Source: Actinomycetota bacterium
GTDB taxonomy: Bacteria > Actinomycetota > Actinomycetes > Streptosporangiales > Streptosporangiaceae
Reading direction: 5' to 3'
DNA length: 36,834 nucleotides
Assembly (NCBI GenBank): GCA_003168255.1
Contig: PMSU01000114.1
Location: forward strand, 1 to 36,834
Below, one piece after another: positions 1 through 7,081 of the stretch. Each line of letters begins with the position of its first letter. Position 1 is the first letter of the stretch. The translations under genes were made by a program, and so were the position numbers. The notes beneath the pieces are model-generated. The model ran no database searches. It was not told where the DNA came from and saw only the letters and a program-made list of their open reading frames with translations.

Positions 1-1
1 C

Positions 2-271
2 CCGCCGCCAGCGGGCCAGTGGGATGTCCGGTTCGGCACCAGTGATGCGGCCGGAGGCTGGGAGGAACTGTGCCGGCATGCGCTGGCGAATACCCGGCGC
101 TGCCTCGAGATATTGCGTTCAGAACCGCGTTCGGGAGCAGGCCACGACCGGCAGCACCGGCTGCGCGGCGATCTGGCGACGCACCGGCACAACGGTAAGG
201 ATCTTGAGCAATGGGAGTACGAGGTGACCAGCGGCGGCCGTGTCCGCTACGTCATCGATGACCAGGACCGA
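2..271 (+). pseudogene. RelE/ParE-like toxin fragment, cut at both ends
   Basis: The reading frame is open from the window edge and encodes a protein of the small actinobacterial RelE/ParE-like toxin type. Recognisable parts are WDVRFGTSDAAGGWEELC near the start, a middle 'RQHRLRGDLAT' and a late 'LEQWEYEVTSGGRVRYVID'. The start codon lies outside the window. After 'DDQDR' the family resemblance stops: the frame runs on to 364 only as antisense of the neighbouring HTH gene, so the last strand and C-terminus of the toxin are missing. The family assignment is from memory of similar proteins and is moderate; the truncation is clear because the neighbour is cut at the same point. Confidence 0.5.
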
Positions 272-535
272 ATGCTTTCGTCAGGACGTCGGCGAGTCCC
301 GCGTAGTACGGGCTGTCGGTCTGTGCCCGTACTAGCCGGGTGTTGCCGACCTTTCGGCTGGTGACGAGCCCGGTTTGCTCGGCGCGCAGCACCTCGCGGT
401 GCACCGACGGGTGCGGCGCTCCGGTCAGGTGCGAGATCTCGGTGAGGCTCAGCTCCCGATCAGGGTCGCCGAGGAGTAGCGAGAGGATCTCGCCTTGCTG
501 CTGGGAGCGCAGGAGGGCGTCGCCGCGGACCCGGA
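264..535 (-). pseudogene. Winged-HTH regulator fragment (nucleotidyltransferase-associated type)
   Basis: On the minus strand the protein segment beginning LLRSQQQGEILSLLLGD and running through 'ELSLTEISHLTGAPHPSVHR' and 'RKVGNTRLVRAQTDSPYY' is an ArsR/MarR-like winged helix. In this family the HTH is normally followed by a C-terminal nucleotidyltransferase domain. Here the frame ends just after 'VLTKAFGP' with GHR and a stop, so that domain is absent. No good start codon or ribosome binding site lies just upstream; the frame stays open to 953 but only through low-complexity sequence and an integrase relic. It is convergent with, and cut at the same 8-bp junction (264-271) as, the toxin fragment. 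Confidence 0.6.
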
Positions 536-665
536 CTTGTGGGTTTCTGTGTGGACGCGGCCCTGCGGGAAACAGTGGGCCCCCGGAAGACGCATGGAGG
601 GTGCCATGGCTGGACGCCGACCTCGCGGAGGCCCGCGCCCGCCGCGCCCGCCGCGCCGACCCGGC

Positions 666-746
666 TGCGGCTAGCCTGGCGTCCTTCATCTGGAGCGTGG
701 CTACGTGCGTGTACCGCTCCGTGGTCGTGACCCTCGTAGTAGCCCT
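666..746 (-). pseudogene. Tyrosine recombinase C-terminal relic
   Basis: Within a long open minus frame a short stretch reads 'ARATTRVTTTERYTHVATLQ' then MKDA. This is the C-terminal signature of tyrosine integrases, where the Tyr of ERYTHV is the nucleophile and the segment normally follows LGH. Sequence before and after does not continue the family, and one residue appears inserted, so only a scar of the gene is left. It lies 300 bp from the tRNA-Gly 3' fragment, which fits a decayed tRNA-targeted element. Confidence 0.45.
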
Positions 747-1042
747 AGCCGATAGCAAGTCAGGAACGCTGCTGGAACCAGCATGCTGCCGCGCCGCTCC
801 TGGTCCTCGGTCGCTGGCGCTCCCTCCGGTCGCACGGTCGGCTTGCCTTCGGGCAAGCTGGGTCGCCTGGTCTTGGCGCGAGGTCGACACATGCATGCGA
901 CGCGAGGAGGCCAGGATGCTCGGAGGACGGTCTCGACTTACGGTCGCCCGCAAGCCTCGACGTTCGATTGTCCGTTCCGGCGTGCCCGTTAGGTGCCGTC
1001 AGAAAGGATGATCACGGGGATTCACGGTCACTCGCGGGGAAG

Positions 1043-1071
1043 CGCGGGTTCGATTCCCGTCACCCGCTCCA
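1043..1071 (+). other. 3' fragment of a tRNA-Gly gene (att-like site)
   Basis: The bases form a perfect T arm (stem 1044-1048 with 1056-1060, loop TTCGATT) followed by a seven-base acceptor strand CACCCGC, discriminator T and an encoded CCA. The acceptor implies a 5' end GCGGGTG, as in actinobacterial tRNA-Gly. The upstream bases do not supply D arm, anticodon arm or the 5' acceptor strand, so it is not a whole tRNA. A duplicated tRNA 3' end is the usual attachment-site scar of tyrosine-integrase elements, and an integrase scrap lies nearby. Confidence 0.6.
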
Positions 1072-1353
1072 AGAAGAAACGCCAGGTCAGCAACGCTTTT
1101 CCCGGTCAGCGGGGGCCTCTCATGATCTGCCATTGGTGAGCCGGAATCTCACAATCTCTCACAACTGCTCCACGCGCCGAGTAGTCCGGCGATGGCGTCC
1201 GGGGCATCCTCCAGGTCACCTACAGTAGGTTCCCCCGTCCCTCTCCGACGAGGGCATGCGACTCCCGCACTCCAAAGAGCCAGCACGCCGATGAGTTCCG
1301 GGGTGGATTCACGTCAACCCATCCGCCCTCACCAAAGGGAAGGAGATCACGCG
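1072..1353. other. Non-coding stretch with probable integrase tail debris
   Basis: No intact gene is visible. Read on the minus strand, 1075-1215 gives broken frames resembling the end of an integrase running up to the tRNA fragment, interrupted by a stop. This reading is weak. The last 20 bases hold the ribosome binding site of the next gene. Confidence 0.25.
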
Positions 1354-1890
1354 ATGCGCAAGGTAGTCGCCTACGAGTTGTTGTCGCTCGATGGTGTGGC
1401 TGAGCAACCCGACGAGTTCATAACCGAGTTCGATGACCTGATGCGGGAGAACCTGGGCCGTGTCATCGCTACCCAGGACACCGTGCTCCTCGGACGCCGG
1501 ACCTATGACGACTGGTCCGGCTTCTGGCCCACCAGTGACATCGAACCGTTCGCCAGCTTCATAAACGGTGTCGAGAAATTCGTCGCGACCTCGACGACGC
1601 CAGGCGAAACCTGGGCCAACTCGACGGTCGTTCATGGGGACCTAAGCGAGTTCGTCACCGGGCTCAAGCAACGGTCCGGCGGCGACATCGGGGTGCATGG
1701 GAGCATCGCGCTCACTCACTCGCTGCTCGAGGCGGGCCTGGTTGACGAACTGCGGCTTGTCGTCGCCCCGGCTCTGCACATGCACGGCCGAAAGCTGTTC
1801 GACCAGGGGCTGTCGAGGCGGCTGACACTGACGCGCCACGTCGCCTCTCCGGCCGGGTACCTCTTGCTCGACTTTCAGATTGAGGGCTGA
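1354..1890 (+). CDS. Dihydrofolate-reductase-fold protein, RibD C-terminal family
   Basis: The 178-residue product begins MRKVVAYELLSLDGVAEQPD and contains 'DTVLLGRRTYDDWSGFWP' and 'DIGVHGSIALTHSLLEAGLV', followed by 'VDELRLVVAPALHMHGRKLF'. These are the hallmark segments of the RibD C-terminal/DHFR-like reductase family, which binds NADPH. Most stand-alone members have no assigned substrate. Length is normal. The ATG at 1354 is chosen because AAGGAG sits eight bases before it; the frame is open further upstream but without family similarity. It stands alone, with relics on the left and a non-coding stretch on the right. Confidence 0.85.
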   Translation: MRKVVAYELLSLDGVAEQPDEFITEFDDLMRENLGRVIATQDTVLLGRRTYDDWSGFWPTSDIEPFASFINGVEKFVATSTTPGETWANSTVVHGDLSEFVTGLKQRSGGDIGVHGSIALTHSLLEAGLVDELRLVVAPALHMHGRKLFDQGLSRRLTLTRHVASPAGYLLLDFQIEG

Positions 1891-2421
1891 GAGCGCGTGG
1901 CTCGTGTCACCGGGTTGTGTCTGTCCCAGTACGCCGGCTCGGTGGGGCACCGTTCTGGATCGCGCAACGCCAAGTGCTTGCTCTCGCTAGCGCCAGACGC
2001 CCAAACAGCGAGGGGTTGCTGTAGGTGCCAGGCTTGGGCATGTCGAAAAGACACCTGGCAGCACGGCTCTCGCACCAAGCAGAGTCGCAGCCTCCCGTCG
2101 AAGACGACGTGCTGGTGTCGGGCTCCATCGGTCCAAGTGGCGAGGCAGGTGCGGGTCCCGACCCGTGTCTGAGGGTGGGCCAGGACCCACACGCTCAGCC
2201 CCGCCCAGCTCGAGCGGTACCGCCCCCTGTTCGACAACACCAAGCGCCTGCGCGAGCTGATCCGCGAGCTCGAGACACTCTCAGCCGAAACCGTCGAGCA
2301 AGCCGAGGGATGGACAACAACCCGAGACAACCGCGGCCCTCACAGCCGTCACAGCGAAGAGGTCATCGTCGACACTTGCCAGGAGTTGCCGCGTTGATCA
2401 GTTGACCGGCAGGATTCGAGG
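1891..2421. other. Intergenic region, mostly without recognisable genes
   Basis: Several overlapping short frames exist on both strands between 1891 and 2172, but none has a ribosome binding site or family resemblance. Only the piece listed at 2173-2397 looks once coding. The end carries AGGA ahead of the next start codon. Confidence 0.4.
2173..2397 (+). pseudogene. Fragment of a small helical protein, unidentified
   Basis: The frame opens after a stop at 2170 and has no start codon near its recognisable part. It reads LSPAQLERYRPLFDNTKRLR followed by 'ELIRELETLSAETVEQAEGW', an amphipathic helical sequence of ordinary protein character, then loses that character before a TGA at 2395. It may be the tail of a broken gene. 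I do not recognise the family. Confidence 0.25.
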
Positions 2422-3132
2422 ATGGGGAGCACGGGAGGATCGCAGCAGCCACCGCCGGACGAGGGAACCGGCCAGGCGGGATCCCGCGGCCGGCGGGACT
2501 TCCTGTCCCGCGGTGTCGAGCGGTTCAGCCTGTTCTCCGACGCGGTGGTGGCCATCGCCATCACGTTGCTCGCGATCGAGCTGCCGCTGCCCAGCGGGAA
2601 CAGCGCGTCTGCATTGTGGACCTCGGTGCGGCACGAGGATGGCCATTACATCGCGTTCCTGATCAGCTTCACGGTGATCGCCGCGTCCTGGAATGACCAC
2701 TTCGATCTCTTCCGGTGCATCAAGAAAGTCGACGGTCGGCTGCGCACGCTCAACGCGGGCTGGCTGCTGATGATCGTCCTCAACCCGTTCGCCACCCGGC
2801 TGCTGACCTCGCGCGGGAACGAGGACCTGTACGCCCACGCCCTGCGGTTCGGGTTCTACGCGCTGTTGCAGGTGCTGGATACGCTGCTGATGCTCGCGAT
2901 GGTGCGTCATATGAACTCCCGCCGGCTGGCCCCGGACACCCCGCCAGAGGTTGTGACCGGGCTCGTGCACCAGGAGTTCGCGCAGTTGCTGGGCTTCAGC
3001 CTCTCCATCCCCCTCTTCTTCGTCACCGGCTACGCCTGGATACTGTGGGTCGCCATCCCGGTGCTGATCCGGGTACGCGGCCGGCTCCCGCTGTTCAGCT
3101 ACCGCGGCCCCCAGCCGAGCGGGGGCGGGTAG
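2422..3132 (+). CDS. TMEM175-family (DUF1211) membrane protein, potassium-channel type
   Basis: The 236-residue protein has 'RFSLFSDAVVAIAITLLAIE' at about residues 34-53, containing the FSD motif that defines the first helix of TMEM175 channels. Further hydrophobic segments lie at about 75-92, 110-125, 133-155 and 192-220, giving the expected multi-helix bundle. Bacterial members conduct K+ across the cytoplasmic membrane. The first 30 residues are polar and disordered. ATG 2422 has AGGA nine bases upstream. Its TAG overlaps the GTG of the next gene (TAGTG), which implies translational coupling although the two functions have no obvious link. Confidence 0.85.
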   Translation: MGSTGGSQQPPPDEGTGQAGSRGRRDFLSRGVERFSLFSDAVVAIAITLLAIELPLPSGNSASALWTSVRHEDGHYIAFLISFTVIAASWNDHFDLFRCIKKVDGRLRTLNAGWLLMIVLNPFATRLLTSRGNEDLYAHALRFGFYALLQVLDTLLMLAMVRHMNSRRLAPDTPPEVVTGLVHQEFAQLLGFSLSIPLFFVTGYAWILWVAIPVLIRVRGRLPLFSYRGPQPSGGG

Positions 3133-4892
3133 TGGAATCCGTACCGGTGGTCGCGCCGATGCAGGCCACTGTGGTGTCGCTGTCGGCCGAGCCGGGGACG
3201 GTGGTGGCGCGCGGCGACGAGGTCGCTGTGCTCGAGGCGATGAAGATGGAGCACGTCGTCACGGCGCCGTATGCCGGGACGCTCACCGAGTGGCGGGTCC
3301 AGCCCGGCGACGTGGTCGATGCCGGTGCGGTGCTGGCCGTGCTGACCGCCACGGGCGATGTCGGCCGCGAGGACCGCGGCGAGGCGCCCGTCGACCTCGA
3401 CCAGGTGCGGCCCGACCTCGCCGAGACCCTGGAGCGGCACCGGATCGGCCTGGATGAGGGGCGGCCGCAAGCCGCCGGCAAGCGGCACGCCGCCGGACGG
3501 CGCACGGCGCGGGAGAACATCACCGGCCTGATCGATCCGGGCAGCTTCACCGAGTACGGCGCGCTGGCCATCGCCGCCCAGCGGCGCCGCCGCTCGCTGG
3601 AGGACCTCATCGCGAACACGCCCGCCGACGGGCTGATCACAGGGACAGCCACGGTCGGCGGCCGGCCGGTCGCCGTGCTGGCCTACGACTACACGGTGCT
3701 GGCCGGCACCCAGGGCATCCAGAACCACCGCAAGACCGACCGGCTCTACCGCCTCGCGCTGCGGGAGAAGCTGCCGCTGGTGCTGTTCGCCGAGGGCGGC
3801 GGCGGGCGGCCGGGTGACACCGACACTTACGCGGTCGCCCAGCTGGACATCCCCACGTTCCGGCTGGCGGCGCAGCTGTCTGGCGTGGTGCCCACGGTCG
3901 CGGTCGTGTCCGGGTACTGCTTCGCCGGCAACGCCGCGCTGGCCTCGGTGTGCGACATGATCATCGCGACCGAGGGCAGCAGCCTGGGCATGGGCGGGCC
4001 GGCCATGATCGAGGGCGGCGGCCTCGGGGTCGTCGCGCCCGGCGACGTAGGCCCGATGGCGGTGCAGGTGCCCAATGGGGTGGTGGACGTCCTGGTGGCC
4101 GACGACGACGCCGCGGTGGCCGCCGCCCGCCGCTACCTGTCCCTGTTCACCGGCCCGCGCCCCGGGGCGCCCCCCGCCGACCAGCGCAGGCTGCGCCACC
4201 TGGTGCCGGAGAACCGGGCCCGCGCTTACGATGTCCGCCCGGTCATCGAGACGCTGGCCGACCCCGGGTCGCTGCTGGAGGTGCGGGCCGAGTTCGGCGT
4301 CGGCATCGTCACCGCGTTTGCCCGGATCGCCGGCCACGCGGTCGGCGTCATGGCCAGCAACCCGCGCCACCTCGGCGGCGCCATCGACGGGGACGCCGCC
4401 GACAAGGCCACCCGGTTCCTGGAGATCTGCCGCGCCCACGCGCTGCCGGTGGTGTCGCTGTGCGACACCCCGGGCTTCATGGTCGGCCCGGAGGTCGAGC
4501 GGACCGCGACGGTGCGCCGGTTCGGCGCTCTGTTCGCCGCCGGGGCCCGGCTCACCGCGCCGCTGTGCGTGGTCGTGCTGCGCAAGGCCTACGGGCTGGG
4601 CGCGATGGCCATGGCCGGCGGTGACCTCAAGGCGCCCGCGCTGACTGTGGCGTGGCCGACCGGCGAGTTCGGCGGCATGGGGCTGGAGGGGGCGGTGCGG
4701 CTCGGCTACCGGCGGGAGCTGGAAGCCATCGCCGACCCAGGGGAGCGCGAGGCCCGCTACCAGCAGCTGGTGGCCGAGCACTACGAGCGCGGCAAGGCGC
4801 TGAGCACGGCCGCGGCCTTCGAGGTCGACGACGTGATCGACCCGGCCGGCACCCGGGAAGTCATTGCCCGCGTGCTGGCCCGCACCAGCTGA
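3132..4892 (+). CDS. Biotinyl-domain/carboxyltransferase fusion, acyl-CoA carboxylase subunit
   Basis: The 586-residue protein starts with a lipoyl/biotinyl domain (about 1-73) carrying the biotin site EAMKME with Lys38. A carboxyltransferase region follows (about 90-586): an N-terminal crotonase-like lobe with 'HRKTDRLYRLALREKLPLV' and 'SGYCFAGNAALASVCD', and a C-terminal lobe with 'DTPGFMVGPEVER', 'RKAYGLGAMAMAGG' and 'AWPTGEFGGMGLEGAV'. It would move CO2 from carboxybiotin to an acyl-CoA. The usual actinobacterial form is either a separate beta subunit or a biotin carboxylase/BCCP/carboxyltransferase chain; here the biotin carboxylase part is missing and none lies in the window, so it must borrow one. 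GTG 3132 overlaps the preceding stop codon. The acyl-CoA substrate is unknown. Confidence 0.88.
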   Translation: MESVPVVAPMQATVVSLSAEPGTVVARGDEVAVLEAMKMEHVVTAPYAGTLTEWRVQPGDVVDAGAVLAVLTATGDVGREDRGEAPVDLDQVRPDLAETLERHRIGLDEGRPQAAGKRHAAGRRTARENITGLIDPGSFTEYGALAIAAQRRRRSLEDLIANTPADGLITGTATVGGRPVAVLAYDYTVLAGTQGIQNHRKTDRLYRLALREKLPLVLFAEGGGGRPGDTDTYAVAQLDIPTFRLAAQLSGVVPTVAVVSGYCFAGNAALASVCDMIIATEGSSLGMGGPAMIEGGGLGVVAPGDVGPMAVQVPNGVVDVLVADDDAAVAAARRYLSLFTGPRPGAPPADQRRLRHLVPENRARAYDVRPVIETLADPGSLLEVRAEFGVGIVTAFARIAGHAVGVMASNPRHLGGAIDGDAADKATRFLEICRAHALPVVSLCDTPGFMVGPEVERTATVRRFGALFAAGARLTAPLCVVVLRKAYGLGAMAMAGGDLKAPALTVAWPTGEFGGMGLEGAVRLGYRRELEAIADPGEREARYQQLVAEHYERGKALSTAAAFEVDDVIDPAGTREVIARVLARTS

Positions 4893-5229
4893 ACCGTGGC
4901 GGGGCCAGGCGCCTGCGCACGGGATCCGCGCTGCACCGTTCGGGAGAAAAAGAAAGTTCGGCTGGCCTGGGCCATCGGGCGGGCATCTCGTGGTGGGGGG
5001 AGTCGCCGGAGGCCTGGGTGACGCGCTCGGGGTAGCTCTTGCTGAACTTGAACATGCAGACCAGGATCACGACCGGCACGACCAGGCTGAGGATGATCTG
5101 GGGAACCCGGCTGGTGGTGTGCTCATCGATGGCCGCGGCGGCGATCCGGGACACGCCCAGCGCGAAGATCGCCGCGTCCCAGCCTGCGCTGAGCACCCGG
5201 TTGATCTTCTTGAACGACGGGGCCGGCTA
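4861..5229 (-). pseudogene. C-terminal fragment of an integral membrane protein
   Basis: The frame read from 5229 gives 'PAPSFKKINRVLSAGWDAAI' then FALGVSRIAAAAI, and a strong membrane segment 'VPQIILSLVVPVVILVCMFK', followed by FSKSYPERVT. The pattern resembles the end of VC0807/septation-protein-like membrane proteins. A stop directly upstream at about 5228 and the lack of a start show that the N-terminal helices are gone. A GTG at 5196 could start a short product but no ribosome binding site is evident. It abuts the broken LuxR gene and its last codons overlap the carboxylase gene on the other strand. Confidence 0.4.
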
Positions 5230-5803
5230 GACATCAGCCAGCCGGCGGATATCGGGCCCGGCGGCCCGCGCGATCTCCACCCTGAAGCGCAGGCCAGTCT
5301 TCTGCAGGATGTGCGAGACGTGGGTCTGCACCGTCCGCGGCGACACGTAGAGCCGGGTGCCGATCTCCCGGTTGGTCAGCCCGTCGCGGACCAGCACGGC
5401 GATCTTGACTTCGGTCGCGGTCAGGCTGGCCCAGCCGAAGGAGACACCACGATGTGCCTCCGGTTGCCGCGGCGTACGCCCAGCGCCCGCAGCCGGCCCC
5501 GGGCCGGGCGCCCATCCGCTGGTATCCGGCCAGAGCTGCCCCGAGCTCGGCCACGGCACGATCCTGGTCTCCGGCGGTGGCCGTGGCGCAGGCGAGTTCC
5601 TCACGGGCGAAGGCTTCGGCCGTGTGCCGGCCGGCCGCGGCGTGCTCAGCGGCGACCGCGCCGATCGCCCCCGGGTCGGCGGCAAGCATGCCCCGCACCA
5701 GCTGGGCCACGGGCGCCTGGCACAGCGCAGGCACGTCGTCGGCCACCTGCTCGGCCAGACGGCGGTTCATCCCGGTGATGGCTTGGGCGGTAGGAGTCTC
5801 GGG
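5227..5803 (-). pseudogene. LuxR-family regulator, C-terminal part with two frameshifts
   Basis: From 5770 one frame gives TPR-like helices ending 'ELGAALAGYQRMGARPGAG'. The expected continuation LGVRRGNRRH is in a second frame near 5470, and the LuxR HTH 'SFGWASLTATEVKIAVLVRD' followed by 'GLTNREIGTRLYVSPRTVQT' is in a third, ending at 5227. The order is that of large LuxR (LAL-type) regulators, in which the HTH is the last 65 residues, but the N-terminal ATPase is absent and the three frames cannot make one protein. Upstream the frame closes with the stop of the GNAT gene. Confidence 0.7.
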
Positions 5804-6307
5804 TTATCCCCTGCGAGCTGCCTGACGTGCGTCCTTGAGCAGGAGCATCAGGTGCAGCGGATCCGTGGGGGACGGCTCGAAGCCGAAATGCAGGTAGAAC
5901 TGGCGGGCATCCTCCGACACCGCGTGTACCAGCAGAACACGCACGCCTATGGCCTCGGCCGCGAGCAGAGTACGGGTAACGGCGTCCCGCAGCAGATGTT
6001 TTCCGAGCCCGTGGCCCTGCTCCTTCTGGCTGATCGCAAGCCGTCCCAGCAGGATGGCTGGAACGGGCTGCGGCATCGCTTTGGCAGCCCGTTCCGTGGC
6101 GTCATCCCGCATGATGCTTGTAGCGGCTAGCGCGTAGTACCCCACAACCTGGGTATCACGCAGTGTGACGAACACCCTAGCGGCGCCAGCGGTGTGGTTA
6201 ACCAAGGCGTAGCGCTTCAGCCATTCGTCGAGTGCGCTGTCGCCAGACGAGAACGATGAGGTGTCGTCATCTGCCGAGATCGGACGCGGAGTGCTGTAGC
6301 CCGTCAC
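5804..6307 (-). CDS. GNAT-family toxin of a type II toxin-antitoxin pair (TacT-like)
   Basis: The 167-residue protein is a compact GNAT acetyltransferase. 'GRLAISQKEQGHGLGKHLL' (88-106) holds the QxxGxG acetyl-CoA loop, and 'SEDARQFYLHFGFEP' (131-145) supplies the conserved late Tyr138. Known relatives paired with DUF1778 proteins acetylate the amino group of charged tRNAs and stop translation. The GTG start overlaps the antitoxin stop by four bases (GTGA, 6304-6307), so the two are translated together. Length is normal and no key segment is missing. Substrate is inferred from the family. Confidence 0.85.
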   Translation of the reverse strand: MTGYSTPRPISADDDTSSFSSGDSALDEWLKRYALVNHTAGAARVFVTLRDTQVVGYYALAATSIMRDDATERAAKAMPQPVPAILLGRLAISQKEQGHGLGKHLLRDAVTRTLLAAEAIGVRVLLVHAVSEDARQFYLHFGFEPSPTDPLHLMLLLKDARQAARRG

Positions 6308-6573
6308 TCAAAGATCGTATCTTCGCTGAATAGTTTGGCGAGCCGGTCCTTGGCGACGACGGGGCGGTCCAGGATCGCCGTGAATTCGGCCCATGCCGCA
6401 TCGTCCAAGACGAACAGGCGCCTGTCGGCCAGCACGTCCCGGGCGTGATCTACCGCCGCCTCTACGGTGAAGTCGGTGATGCTCTTGCCCTCTACATCGG
6501 CTGCCCGGCGGATGAGTGCGTCCTGCTCGGAGGAGAGCCGCGCGTGCAGGCGGGAGTCCTTCGTTGTGGTCAT
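6304..6573 (-). CDS. DUF1778 (TacA-like) ribbon-helix-helix antitoxin
   Basis: The 89-residue protein opens MTTTKDSRLHARLSSEQDAL and continues 'IRRAADVEGKSITDFTVEAA', the ribbon-helix-helix of DUF1778 antitoxins. The C-terminal part, ending in 'WAEFTAILDRPVVAKDRLAK' and a short acidic tail, is the toxin-binding arm. It should neutralise the GNAT toxin and repress its own operon. ATG 6573 is preferred to the longer frame (to 6678): family similarity begins there, a promoter -10 lies seven bases upstream, and no Shine-Dalgarno is present, which together suggest a leaderless message. Confidence 0.87.
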   Translation of the reverse strand: MTTTKDSRLHARLSSEQDALIRRAADVEGKSITDFTVEAAVDHARDVLADRRLFVLDDAAWAEFTAILDRPVVAKDRLAKLFSEDTIFE

Positions 6574-6579
6574 GAATTG

Positions 6580-6608
6580 ATTGTACGTACAACAGGCACA
6601 CATGGCAA
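6580..6608 (-). promoter_or_regulatory. Promoter of the toxin-antitoxin operon
   Basis: Read on the minus strand, TTGCCA (6603-6608) and TACAAT (6580-6585) are separated by 17 bases, close to the vegetative consensus. Transcription should begin at or within a base or two of the ATG at 6573. Confidence 0.6.
6581..6592. promoter_or_regulatory. Palindromic operator for the antitoxin
   Basis: TTGTACGTACAA is a perfect 12-bp palindrome eight bases upstream of the antitoxin ATG and overlaps the -10 box. Ribbon-helix-helix antitoxins bind such short palindromes, so binding here would block the promoter and give the usual autoregulation. Confidence 0.6.
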
Positions 6609-6664
6609 GGAAGCTTAACAACACGAGTTCTCCAAAGACGGCATGAATCCCGTGGCCATGGTCT

Positions 6665-6784
6665 TCAGCCAGCTCCAACCTTCAAAGCGACAGAGCGCGC
6701 ATCCTTGAGCGACAGTTTCGCACCCACTACGCTGACCGCGATCAGACGAGTGTCCTGCGTCCACTCGAAGCGAAATTCATTCAT
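6665..6784 (-). CDS. Very small hypothetical protein, doubtful
   Basis: A 39-residue frame starts MNEFRFEWTQDTRLIAVSVV and ends KVGAG. Amino acid composition is ordinary, but the ribosome binding site is weak (GGCGG three bases before ATG) and I recognise no family. It lies upstream of the antitoxin on the same strand and could be the N-terminal stub of a broken gene. Confidence 0.2.
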   Translation of the reverse strand: MNEFRFEWTQDTRLIAVSVVGAKLSLKDARSVALKVGAG

Positions 6785-6947
6785 ACCGCCATTCGCCGCG
6801 TATCTTGACTGGTGCCCAGGAGTTCGAAAATTCCCAGACTTCATCAAAGACCTCAGCCGGCCCCGCATGTTGAAGCGCGAACCCTAGAGGCAGCGGCAGT
6901 TGGAGTCCGGAGTTTAGCGGACCGAACCTAGCGCCCTGAGCAGCCCG

Positions 6948-7040
6948 CCCGGTTCCTGGTCCGGACCGGGCCGGGCAGTTCGACGCGGTGCTGTCCGGTG
7001 CCGGGATCGAGGTGGTGAAGATCCCGGCAGCCGAGGGGCG
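6948..7040 (+). pseudogene. Integrase-core (IS481/IS3-type) transposase relic
   Basis: RFLVR is in one frame and DRAGQFDAVLSGAGIEVVKI in the next, matching the second catalytic-Asp region of rve-type transposases (usual form RFLIRDRAGQF, then AGIEVVKIPPRSP). A frameshift separates the two, some residues between DRAGQF and the following helix are missing, and the remainder of the gene is absent. It marks an old insertion sequence between the toxin-antitoxin pair and the FG-GAP gene. Confidence 0.5.
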
Positions 7041-7081
7041 AAGGGATCGACCCGGTCCTGGCATGTACCGTTCGCGCGTGG

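Noticed and set aside
340..1011. 223-codon plus-strand frame
   Set aside because: It is antisense to the HTH fragment and integrase scrap, is Arg/Ser-rich, and has no family resemblance.
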